This document shows positions 34,533 through 42,691 of a stretch of DNA of 64,000 nucleotides, in pieces. Numbering within the stretch: the first letter of the stretch is position 1; each line of letters opens with the position of its first letter. Source of the stretch: Leadbetterella lacustris (GTDB taxonomy: Bacteria > Bacteroidota > Bacteroidia > Cytophagales > Spirosomataceae); contig OZ248435.1 of the NCBI GenBank assembly GCA_965234335.1, positions 310,001-374,000 of the forward strand. Reading direction: 5' to 3'. The position numbers and the translations under genes are program-made. A model generated the notes under the pieces. It was given only the letters and a program-made list of their open reading frames with translations. It did no database searches and was not told where the DNA came from.

Positions 34533-35194
34533 TTATGAGTTATCTTCAAATCTTTGAAAAACCCTTCTGTTCCAATTTCAACCCAAAGCCCTATGCCTCC
34601 AGCAGCATTTTCGCCCATCTTCAAATCATTGACAATTAAGGAAGGCTGCTTAGAATCATTCAAGAATAATTTTGCTTTATTGCCATCCACTGTAATTCGT
34701 ATCGGAATCCATTCATTTAAGCCCATATCGGAATAAGCTTCGTATTTTTCGGGGCTAATCTGACGAAGTTTATCGAATTTAAAATCAGGATAGGAGTAAT
34801 ATTGAATTGAGTGATTCCTACGAATTTGGTCATCAGCTCTGCCATTAGTCGGGCGGATGTAGATAGATTCGTATGTAGTGTTATTGTCATCAATTCTAAA
34901 TGCAAGGCCAATAAATCCTCTTGCAAAAGCTGGGGCTGATTTCAATAAACGACTGAATACTTTTACTTCGATTTCACCATTTTTAAAGTTAATATCCTTT
35001 ATTTTAACAAAAGTCGGTTCATCTACGGCCTTTATGGTCGTATCTTTTTCAACCCTCAGTACTTTTTCTCCATTCAAATTTTGAAAAGACATTGATACCT
35101 GATGCGGTATAAGATTTTTCTCATGTAAACTTATTTTTTGAGCAAAACATACAACTGAGAAAAAAATAAAGCCGAAAGAAAAGAGTGTTTTCAT
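34529..35194 (-). CDS. Secreted LamG/DUF1080-like beta-sandwich protein (paralogue 2)
   Basis: A 221-residue protein with signal peptide MKTLFSFGFIFFSVVCFAQ. It shares the layout of the following gene: GFIGLAFRIDDNNTTYESIY, IRRNHSIQYYSYPDFKFDKL, EWIPIRITVDGNKAKLFLND, GGIGLWVEIGTEGFFKDL. The two are tandem duplicates of one fold, diverged to modest identity. It is second in the leftward operon beta-helix protein, paralogue 2, paralogue 1. Confidence 0.75.
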   Translation of the reverse strand: MKTLFSFGFIFFSVVCFAQKISLHEKNLIPHQVSMSFQNLNGEKVLRVEKDTTIKAVDEPTFVKIKDINFKNGEIEVKVFSRLLKSAPAFARGFIGLAFRIDDNNTTYESIYIRPTNGRADDQIRRNHSIQYYSYPDFKFDKLRQISPEKYEAYSDMGLNEWIPIRITVDGNKAKLFLNDSKQPSLIVNDLKMGENAAGGIGLWVEIGTEGFFKDLKITHK

Positions 35195-35229
35195 AAAAAG
35201 AATATTTAGTACTGAGGAGTTATTAAAAT

Positions 35230-36315
35230 TTATTTCATAAACAAGCCAGCACCCAGATTTGAACCTAAAGTACCTGCTTTGATATGTAAAAAGTATTTAC
35301 TCGTTTGGTCTTCAACCACTTCCAACCTGCCCTCTTTCTTCAAAATGACATCTTTGCCCAGTTTGAGTTTATCGTCAGATGCTTTTTCTCCAAATCCTTG
35401 TGGTCCACCGCCTTTATTTACAAAAGAATTAAAGCCTACAATAACAGAGTTTTCAATAGAAAAAGAGTCTTTTTCATCTTTATTGAGCATCCATAATACA
35501 TTGGCATTACTGATTACATTGTTGTAAAACTTGAAATCAGGCGTAGCCGACCAAGTCCAAACAATACCACCGTAGCTATCAATGACTAAATTATGGTGCA
35601 AAGATGAATTGGTAGCAGGGCTATTCCACAATACAAGGGCATCTTTTACTCCGTAAAATACACAGTGATCAATTTCTTGCTCTTTTCCATTGGCCAAAAT
35701 ACCCAAGTGGTTGGGCAAAGCATATTTATTGCCCAAAAATAAACATTGCGTAACCCTAAAATCCTCTAAATTTTTGCCTTCCCACATAATAGGGTAATTT
35801 CTAACTAAAACTCCTTTCGATGGGTTTTCGTGGACAGGCTCGCCCAAAATTCGTAATCCTTGAATTGTAACATGGCTATTTTGAATCATGATACCAAAAT
35901 TCTGACCCCCAGTAAGTTCGCCTTTATCATTTTTCTCTACGGAAAAAGGCATAGTAGAAATCATAATTGGCATTTCTGCGGGAGTCCAATTGACATCATC
36001 GGGTAAAACTTCAGCACGAATCGTTAAGCGATTAGCTTTGGTAAACTTCCATTTTTTAGTGTTAAAATCTGCCGTTTCGCTTATTCCATAAACGCCAGCT
36101 GCTAGAAAAACGCTTATAGCACCTTCTCCTTCGGCAGAACTCACTCGTTTGGCGGCTTCACTCAATGATTTTATAGGGTTTTCTTTTGTACCCTTGTTAG
36201 AATCAATTCCTGTATTAGGATTTACAAAAATTTTATTGTCAACCACTTGTCCAAAGCTTTGTCGACTAAGTATTGTAACTATTGCGATCAAGTAAACTTT
36301 AATTTTCCTTTTCAT
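35230..36315 (-). CDS. Secreted right-handed beta-helix (pectate-lyase-like) protein
   Basis: A 361-residue protein with a signal peptide (MKRKIKVYLIAIVTILSRQS then FGQ). It begins with the typical IFVNPNTGIDSNKGTKENPI and SLSEAAKRV lead of secreted beta-helix proteins. Parallel-strand repeats follow (NSHVTIQGLRILG, VTQCLFLGNKYALPNHLGIL, IDHCVFYGVKDALVLW, HHNLVIDSYGGIVW). These folds bind or cleave polysaccharides, but no catalytic residues can be assigned. First gene of the three-gene operon with the LamG-like pair. Confidence 0.8.
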   Translation of the reverse strand: MKRKIKVYLIAIVTILSRQSFGQVVDNKIFVNPNTGIDSNKGTKENPIKSLSEAAKRVSSAEGEGAISVFLAAGVYGISETADFNTKKWKFTKANRLTIRAEVLPDDVNWTPAEMPIMISTMPFSVEKNDKGELTGGQNFGIMIQNSHVTIQGLRILGEPVHENPSKGVLVRNYPIMWEGKNLEDFRVTQCLFLGNKYALPNHLGILANGKEQEIDHCVFYGVKDALVLWNSPATNSSLHHNLVIDSYGGIVWTWSATPDFKFYNNVISNANVLWMLNKDEKDSFSIENSVIVGFNSFVNKGGGPQGFGEKASDDKLKLGKDVILKKEGRLEVVEDQTSKYFLHIKAGTLGSNLGAGLFMK

Positions 36316-36504
36316 AACTATCTTTTAAATTTCTAATATCTTCCAATTTTTTTAAAACTTTTAGGTCTTTTTACTCATCATACATTCCCAAATCCATAAC
36401 AGGCAGTAATTCAACTATTTGTTTCCAAAATTTATTTACCTAGTATGTGAAATTAATATGAAGAATTATACTTTTTCATCATTTGGACTTCTGGTATTGA
36501 AAAA

Positions 36505-36533
36505 GACGGATTAAGACATTAGCTCAATCCGTC
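36505..36533 (-). terminator. Intrinsic terminator downstream of the DinB gene
   Basis: GACGGATT pairs with AATCCGTC (8 bp). On the minus strand the stem is followed by TTTTTC, 14 bp after the DinB stop codon. Confidence 0.75.
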
Positions 36534-36546
36534 GCAAACACCATAA

Positions 36547-37071
36547 TCAAAATAACTTCTCTTGAGGTGGAGTTGAACCGGCCAAACGTATATAAACGGT
36601 GGTTTGCCCACGGTGATGTGTTTGATGTTCAAATGCTTTGGCAATCGCCATTCCTTTATTCATATCAAATCTTCCAAACAACTTTACATTTTCAGTCAAT
36701 TGTGCAGGAGTCAACGTTTTGATGCTATTAATAGCAAAATCATAGCCTGCCAAAACCAATTTGGTTACGTTTTCTTTTGAGATATCTGTAGTTTTCTCCG
36801 ATTCTCCTTGTCCAACTGGACTAGTAACGCCTGTGGCTGCTGAGATAAAACCATAGTTCGCATCAGTAAAATGCAACATTTGTTGGGCAAATGAACGCAT
36901 CTCAGGTGTCGGTTTCAAGCTATATTTGTCAGCTGGCATGGCTTCCAAATATTCCTTGGTATAAGCTTTGGCACGTTCCCATTCCTTTATTGTTTCATCT
37001 ATGGTGCTTTGGGCATTGGAGGTGAAAGCCGTTCCAACAAGTAAACTCAGGGCTACTAAAATCTTTCTCAT
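36547..37071 (-). CDS. Secreted DinB-family protein
   Basis: A 174-residue four-helix-bundle protein. It has a signal peptide (MRKILVALSLLVGTAFTSNAQ, about 20 residues) and the DinB/YfiT metal-site pattern: His in QQMLHFTDANYGF (~residue 67) and the HQTHHRGQT motif (~residue 148). DinB-like proteins are thiol- or metal-linked enzymes with mostly unknown substrates. A single-gene unit with its own terminator. Confidence 0.87.
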   Translation of the reverse strand: MRKILVALSLLVGTAFTSNAQSTIDETIKEWERAKAYTKEYLEAMPADKYSLKPTPEMRSFAQQMLHFTDANYGFISAATGVTSPVGQGESEKTTDISKENVTKLVLAGYDFAINSIKTLTPAQLTENVKLFGRFDMNKGMAIAKAFEHQTHHRGQTTVYIRLAGSTPPQEKLF

Positions 37072-37176
37072 GTTTTTGCAAAGTTAAATGTTATAATAAT
37101 TATGCAAAATTAGAACTGATGATTGGCTCTCACACTTAAACTAGATTAAGAAATGGAATCTTGACAAGTAAAAACA

Positions 37177-37758
37177 TCAAAGTCTTTTTTTGGTTAATCC
37201 CTTCCTGATTTTACTCAAAAATTCGGGTGTAATGCCTAAATAGGAAGCGATTTGTGTATTGGGTAGTCTATTACTCAAATGTGGGTACTGTTCTAAAAAG
37301 CTCAGATATCGTTGCTCGGCTGTTGAACTGAAATTTTGCAAAACACGATTTTGGATTTCAACGAAATTGTTTTCAGAAATTACTTTAAACATTCGGTTTA
37401 CCTTCGGCAAGTTTTCTAAGAGCCAATATAAATCTGGTTGGTTGATTTGGTAAATTTCACAATCTTCTATGGCCTCAATGTTTAATTTGCTGGCAGTTTG
37501 TGTATAAAAACTACCGATATCTGCTATCCAATCCCCTTCTGCGGCAAATTGTATATTGTGACTAAAGCCTTTGTCATCAATGCCATACATCCTGAAACAT
37601 CCACTCTGTATGTAGGTATATAATTTGCAAACTTTGCCTTCTTTTAATACGAGTGATTTCCTTTTTATTTTTTGAAAAGAAATTTTACTTTCTATCAGAA
37701 CTTTCTCGTGATCTGTTAGTGGGAGTATTTCTTCAAAATCTTTAAACAGTACTTGCAT
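37177..37758 (-). CDS. Crp/Fnr-family transcriptional regulator
   Basis: A 193-residue protein. The cyclic-nucleotide-binding fold spans residues ~20-120 (KISFQKIKRKSLVLKEGKVC, YIQSGCFRMY, GDWIADIGSF). A helix-turn-helix is near the C-terminus (TQIASYLGITPEFLSKIRKG). There are no Fe-S cysteines, so it is not a classical FNR. It lacks partner genes; targets are unknown. Confidence 0.9.
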   Translation of the reverse strand: MQVLFKDFEEILPLTDHEKVLIESKISFQKIKRKSLVLKEGKVCKLYTYIQSGCFRMYGIDDKGFSHNIQFAAEGDWIADIGSFYTQTASKLNIEAIEDCEIYQINQPDLYWLLENLPKVNRMFKVISENNFVEIQNRVLQNFSSTAEQRYLSFLEQYPHLSNRLPNTQIASYLGITPEFLSKIRKGLTKKRL

Positions 37759-37920
37759 CCTTCTGCTTTATATTTTTCTTTTTTTAAATCTTCGATTATA
37801 GCTGTAATACTCAATACGTCTAATATTAAAACTTTATTTATTCGCTCTACAAATTTGGTATTATCTGGACAGAACAATTATATTCATAAATACTATGGTT
37901 TCTTCATTTTTAATACCTGC

Positions 37921-38634
37921 TCACTTTATAAACCGATACAAATAAGGTGCTTTATTTCTAGCCCCAGTAAATTTTTTTTCTAGCCTTTCTAAAACATTCA
38001 AATCAAGTATCTTTTTCGGGAAGTTGTTAGTAGCGAATGGTTTATTGAAAACTGCTTCATATAATTCTTGAATTTCTTTCATTGTAAAGGTTTCGGGCAG
38101 CAGATTGAAACCAATTAATTTTTGGTCAAAATTTTGACGAAGGGCCTCTAAAGCATAATTCAGAATATCATTGTGGTCATGGATCATTTTTGGTATGTCT
38201 TTTAAACTGTGCCATTCCAGACCTTGGTCCAATTCCCCTGGTTCGGGATTGACCTTATTAATATCCACCAAAGCATAAAAACCAACGCAAACAAAGCGGC
38301 CAGTAATCCACTCCGCATCTGCTGGGTTATACTTTTCGCTAAGCTCCTCTTTTAGTGTATTTCTAATTTCGCTTCCGATTATTCTATCTGCTGCTCCAAA
38401 AACCCTAAACTGCTCTAAATAAATATTTTGCAATCCCGTCCGCTCCTTAAGCGTTCGTGTCGCGGCTTGTTCTATGCTTTCTTCCCACATAACATAGCCG
38501 CCTGGCAAGGTCCAGGTACCTTGTCCGAATTTAAATTTTGACAACAAAACTTTTATTTCATTGGCCTCATAGCCAAAAATAACGCAGTCAATTGACAGGT
38601 TGGAGATGTATTTTTCAGTTCCAAATTTTTTCAT
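37921..38634 (-). CDS. Nudix-domain/winged-helix regulator (NrtR/AraR-like) with altered Nudix box
   Basis: A 237-residue protein. The N-terminal Nudix fold spans GYEANEIKVLLSKFKFG and GGYVMWEESIEQAATR. The Nudix box then reads TLKERTG where RELxEExG is expected, so two of the metal-binding acidic positions are missing. The C-terminal ~80 residues form a winged helix (TFTMKEIQELYEAVF, KILDLNVLERLEKKF). This combination is typical of Nudix-related transcription factors that sense sugars or NAD metabolites. It likely regulates a nearby carbohydrate gene rather than hydrolysing nucleotides. Confidence 0.82.
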   Translation of the reverse strand: MKKFGTEKYISNLSIDCVIFGYEANEIKVLLSKFKFGQGTWTLPGGYVMWEESIEQAATRTLKERTGLQNIYLEQFRVFGAADRIIGSEIRNTLKEELSEKYNPADAEWITGRFVCVGFYALVDINKVNPEPGELDQGLEWHSLKDIPKMIHDHNDILNYALEALRQNFDQKLIGFNLLPETFTMKEIQELYEAVFNKPFATNNFPKKILDLNVLERLEKKFTGARNKAPYLYRFIK

Positions 38635-38776
38635 TCCCTATTTACTTTCAAATAAATTCTATGGTGAATCATTGGCAAATTTAAGCATAACATTTTAGAG
38701 AAAAAATTAAAGAAAAATTATTATCTAAAAAAAAGAAAATATATTATCTATAAAATAGATAATAAAAATATTCAAT

Positions 38777-38784
38777 TATATTTG
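38777..38784 (+). promoter_or_regulatory. Bacteroidota-type -7 element (TATATTTG)
   Basis: Matches TANNTTTG ~33 bp before the start of the SnoaL-PD40 gene, in an AT-rich intergenic region. No good -33 TTG is seen. Confidence 0.35.
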
Positions 38785-38816
38785 CTCAAATATTTACCCA
38801 AAAAACAATGTTTATT

Positions 38817-40121
38817 ATGAAAAATATCCTATTAATATTATCCTTTTCTCTAACTTTTAGTGTTTCAAATGCACAATCCAAGCAAGATTCGGTGGCCATT
38901 ATTCATCTTTTAGAAAAAGAAGGGCTTAGTTGGAGGAAAGGAGATGTAAAAGCCTTTACCGAATGTTGGGCAACAAGACCTAATGGTAGAATTTTCAATT
39001 CATCTGCCGATGGCGTCAGTAGGGCTATTCCAGTTTCATTTATGCAAAATCCACCTGCCAATATTATGGGGGGTGGTGGCTTTTCGATTCACTCAAACCA
39101 CGATATGAGTATCGGTGGAAATACAGCATGGGTAGCTCACGATGAGGTCTCAATAAACAAAGAAGGAAAAGAAACGCTTTCCAGAGAAGTACGACTTTTA
39201 GAAAAAATAGCAGGCCAATGGAAGTTGGTCGGCCAGTCAGCTCATTTCTATAATCCCGAAAAGCCAAAAACAGATACCACCAGCTATATTCAAACAGTAG
39301 ATATTATTACTGGTAGAATTGAGACGGTATTGGCCATTAATAAACACTATGAAGCCCCAAACTGGCACCCTGATAACTATCTTATTTTGAATCACAAAGG
39401 TCGACTTTTTACTTTAGATTTGGCCACCAAGAAATTAACAGAATTAAATACAGGTAAGGCCATATTTAATAACAACGACCATGGTATTTCACCAGATAAA
39501 AAATGGCTCGCAATAAGTAATGTAGACAAAACCGACCCTTCACCAAAAGTTTATAAATCAGCCATCTACGTAATGCCCATTGGCGGTGGTGATCCTCGTA
39601 GAGTAACCTCTGAAGTGATGTCCTTTTGGCATGGATGGAGTGCGGATGGAAAAACTTTGGCCTATTGTGGCGAGCGAAACGGAAATTATGATATTTACAC
39701 TATTGGGGTAGAAGGCGGAACAGAAAAAAGGTTGACAACAACCGAAGGACTAGATGACGGACCAGATTATTCTCCAGATGGAAAGTTTATTTATTTTAAT
39801 TCTTACCGTACCGGACATATGCAGATTTGGCGTATGAATGCCGACGGTACCAACCCAGAACAGCTCACTTTTGACGACAATTCCAATTGGTTTGCTCACC
39901 CTTCACCTGATGGGAAATGGATTGCTTACATAGCTTACACATCTGATGAAAAGCAGGCTCACTTATTTGGTAAACAGGTAAAACTGAGACTTATGAACCT
40001 TCAAACGAAGGAAATTAAAGATGTTACACCAGTATTTTATGGAGGTCAAGGAACTATAAATGTTCCTTCTTGGAGTGTAGATAGCAAGAAACTGGCCTTT
40101 GTGAGTTATTCAGTCAAGTAA
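38817..40121 (+). CDS. Secreted SnoaL-like domain fused to a TolB/PD40 beta-propeller
   Basis: Start at the second ATG (MKNILLILSFSLTFSVSNAQ), which gives a clean signal peptide. Residues ~25-150 form a DUF4440/SnoaL-like (NTF2-fold) domain (LEKEGLSWRKGDVKAF, REVRLLEKIAGQWKLVGQSA). Residues ~155-435 are PD40/TolB-type propeller blades (HGISPDKKWLAISN, DGPDYSPDGKFIYFNSYR, FAHPSPDGKWIAYIAY). Usually these domains are on separate proteins. It is followed 46 bp later by the Tat-exported Gfo/Idh/MocA oxidoreductase, so both probably act in the periplasm. Confidence 0.82.
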   Translation: MKNILLILSFSLTFSVSNAQSKQDSVAIIHLLEKEGLSWRKGDVKAFTECWATRPNGRIFNSSADGVSRAIPVSFMQNPPANIMGGGGFSIHSNHDMSIGGNTAWVAHDEVSINKEGKETLSREVRLLEKIAGQWKLVGQSAHFYNPEKPKTDTTSYIQTVDIITGRIETVLAINKHYEAPNWHPDNYLILNHKGRLFTLDLATKKLTELNTGKAIFNNNDHGISPDKKWLAISNVDKTDPSPKVYKSAIYVMPIGGGDPRRVTSEVMSFWHGWSADGKTLAYCGERNGNYDIYTIGVEGGTEKRLTTTEGLDDGPDYSPDGKFIYFNSYRTGHMQIWRMNADGTNPEQLTFDDNSNWFAHPSPDGKWIAYIAYTSDEKQAHLFGKQVKLRLMNLQTKEIKDVTPVFYGGQGTINVPSWSVDSKKLAFVSYSVK

Positions 40122-40167
40122 TTTATTACTTTTTTTAATTCCTTTAAAAACATAATCAAATATTAAA

Positions 40168-41571
40168 ATGGATAACAATAGTTCTAATTCAAGAAGGAAA
40201 TTTTTGCAAAAAATAGGAGCTACCAGTCTTATTGCTGCCACTACTCCCTTAACCTCATTGGCAAATCAAGCCAAAGCTGAAGAGCGAATGCTGCACTACG
40301 AAAGAAAAATATCAGCGAATGACAAAGTTCGCATTGGTATCATTGGATACGGTGTTCAAGGTCACTTTGATTTGGCTACAGCACTAAAAGTGCCAGGTGT
40401 AGAGCTGGCAGGTATTTGTGATTTATACAATGGTCGTTTAGAAAACGCCAACGAACTCCATGGTAAAGACCTCTTTACTACCACAAATTACAAAGAACTT
40501 TTAAATAGAAAAGACATCGATGCAGTGTTTATATGTACGCATGATGTTTGGCACGCACGCATTGCGATGGACGCTCTAGCCGCAGGAAAGCACGTATATT
40601 GCGAGAAGCCAATGGTTTATAAAATTGCCGAAGGCCAACCTGTAATGGCAGTTGCAAAAAAATCAGGTAAGGTATTTCAAGTCGGAAGCCAAAGGGTGAG
40701 CAGCATTGGATATGCCAAAGCCAAAGAATTATTGGCTGCAGGTGAAATTGGGAAACTAAACATGTTGAATGCCGTTTATGACCGTCAGTCGTCTATTGGG
40801 GCATGGGAATACACCATTCCGAAGGATGCTGATGCCACAACTACCAACTGGGACAAATTCATAGAAGTTACCAACAAAATGAACTTTGATGCCAAGAAAT
40901 TCTTTTGGTGGCGGGCTTTTAAAGAGGTAGGTACGGGTGTTGCTGGTGACTTATTTATTCACCTCCTGAGTGGTTCACATTTTATGACCAATTCTAAAGG
41001 CCCCGAAAGTATTTATAGTACTGGCCAGTTTAGCTTTTGGAAAGACGGTCGTAATCTCCCAGATGTGATGTCTGGCGTAATGCAATATCCTGATAGCAAA
41101 GAACATGCAGCTTTTCTAATGACCCTTCAGGTGAATTTTATAAGTGGTACTGGTGGTCAAGAAATAATACAATTGGTTGGCTCAGAAGGAGTTATTCAAG
41201 TAAAAGGGAATAATTTGACCCTAAAACACAGCCTTATGCCAGAGGCTCCTGGTTTTGGTGGATACGATTCGCTATTTACCTTCTCAAAAAGTATGCAAGC
41301 CGAAATGCAAAAAGAGTACGATGCCAAATGGACTGCCGACCAAAAGAAAAGGCCAACCAAAGCGGACATAAATTTTAATGCTCCAGTAGGCTATGACGAC
41401 CATTTAGACCATATCACCAATTTCTTTGACGCTGTTCGAACAGGAAAACCTGTAACCGAAGATGCCGAATTTGGTTTTAGAGCAGCCGCTCCTGCATTAG
41501 CTTGTAATGAAAGCTATCTTCAGAAAAAAATCATAAAGTGGGATCCAGTAAACCTGAAGTTGAAGCCCTGA
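40168..41571 (+). CDS. Tat-exported Gfo/Idh/MocA-family oxidoreductase
   Basis: A 467-residue protein with a Tat signal (SRRKFLQKIGATSLIAATT). The Rossmann motif is VRIGIIGYGVQGHFDLA, and the family sequence AGKHVYCEKPMVYKIAEGQP follows (Glu-Lys-Pro motif, ~residue 147). The extra insert around WWRAFKEVGTGVAGDLFIHL is typical of the secreted Bacteroidota branch. These enzymes oxidise or reduce sugars and cyclitols with tightly bound NAD(P). Likely substrates are carbohydrate derivatives. Confidence 0.9.
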   Translation: MDNNSSNSRRKFLQKIGATSLIAATTPLTSLANQAKAEERMLHYERKISANDKVRIGIIGYGVQGHFDLATALKVPGVELAGICDLYNGRLENANELHGKDLFTTTNYKELLNRKDIDAVFICTHDVWHARIAMDALAAGKHVYCEKPMVYKIAEGQPVMAVAKKSGKVFQVGSQRVSSIGYAKAKELLAAGEIGKLNMLNAVYDRQSSIGAWEYTIPKDADATTTNWDKFIEVTNKMNFDAKKFFWWRAFKEVGTGVAGDLFIHLLSGSHFMTNSKGPESIYSTGQFSFWKDGRNLPDVMSGVMQYPDSKEHAAFLMTLQVNFISGTGGQEIIQLVGSEGVIQVKGNNLTLKHSLMPEAPGFGGYDSLFTFSKSMQAEMQKEYDAKWTADQKKRPTKADINFNAPVGYDDHLDHITNFFDAVRTGKPVTEDAEFGFRAAAPALACNESYLQKKIIKWDPVNLKLKP

Positions 41572-41588
41572 AGATTAAACATAGATAA

Positions 41589-41616
41589 CAAAGCAAGTAT
41601 CTTCTTGCTTGCTTTG
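41589..41616. terminator. Bidirectional terminator-like hairpin
   Basis: CAAAGCAAG pairs perfectly with CTTGCTTTG across a 10-base loop, between the convergent oxidoreductase (+) and AraC-type (-) genes. Confidence 0.6.
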
Positions 41617-41622
41617 CTATAA

Positions 41623-42534
41623 CTAGTTCAAACCCCGAAACTCCAAAGGACTTACACCAACTTTCTGCTTAAAAAGCCTCGTAAAATGCTGTGGATATTT
41701 AAAACCCAGTTCGTAAGCGATTTCATTTACCGTTTTGCCTTCTTCAAATATCTTTTCCTTGGCAATGCTAATCGTTTTGAACAGAATATAATCTTTGGCT
41801 GATTGGCCAGTTTCCTTTTTGATTAAGTCCCCAAAATAGTTGGACGAAAGATGAAGTTCATCTGAAAAGTAAGCCACTGAAGGTAATCCTATCGTTTGAG
41901 GTTTTTCAGATTGAAAATAAGCATTTAGAAGAGCTTCAAATTTTTCCAAAATGCCTTTGTGAGCTCCATCTCTAGTAATAAATTGCCTGTCATAAAAACG
42001 TTGGCAATAATCCAGAAATAATTCAATATTGCTGGCTATTAGCTTTTTGCTATGCTTATCAATAGGTTGTTTTAGCTCAAAATCTATTTTCTTAAATATA
42101 TCCAATATCATCTCACGTTCATCATCAGAAAGGTGTAATGCCTCATTGGTCTGGTAACTGAAGAACTTATATTGATGAATAGCTTTTCCTAATTGGGTTC
42201 CAAATAAAAAATCAGGATGAAACATCAGCCCAAATCCCATGGGTTGATAAACGACCTTAGGGTTATCAAAGCTAACAAATTGCCCCGGTGAATAAAACAC
42301 CAATGTACCAGCCTGATAGTCATAATGATGCCTACCGTAACGCAAATCTCCGCAATCCACATCTTTCAAAATAACACTATACAATCCATAGTTAAATCGA
42401 ATGCTATCTGCATCACCCCAATCTCTTGGATTGGCCTTTGAGTAATCCAAAACGGTCACCAGTGGGTGTGCAGTTTTGTGATTATTAGCAGCATTAAAAT
42501 CGCTTACACTATCTATGTTTATTATCTTTTCCAT
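41623..42534 (-). CDS. AraC-family transcriptional regulator
   Basis: A 303-residue protein with an N-terminal cupin-type sensor region (RYGRHHYDYQAGTLVFYSPG). The C-terminal pair of helix-turn-helices reads LPSVAYFSDELHLSSNYFGD then VNEIAYELGFKYPQHFTRLF and KQKVGVSPLEFR. It is divergent from the carboxylesterase gene (157-bp gap) and is the likely regulator of the downstream rightward genes. Confidence 0.92.
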   Translation of the reverse strand: MEKIINIDSVSDFNAANNHKTAHPLVTVLDYSKANPRDWGDADSIRFNYGLYSVILKDVDCGDLRYGRHHYDYQAGTLVFYSPGQFVSFDNPKVVYQPMGFGLMFHPDFLFGTQLGKAIHQYKFFSYQTNEALHLSDDEREMILDIFKKIDFELKQPIDKHSKKLIASNIELFLDYCQRFYDRQFITRDGAHKGILEKFEALLNAYFQSEKPQTIGLPSVAYFSDELHLSSNYFGDLIKKETGQSAKDYILFKTISIAKEKIFEEGKTVNEIAYELGFKYPQHFTRLFKQKVGVSPLEFRGLN

Positions 42535-42691
42535 ATTTCTTCAATTTGAAGTATGTCCAAAATTAAGATTTTACAAACACTAATTTGCATATCTATTAGT
42601 CAATCAGTAAAAATGGTAGAAATGACAGTAATTTATATACCGAAATACATAATAAATGAATTGACCTTTGCATTGAAAAAAATATTCAATC

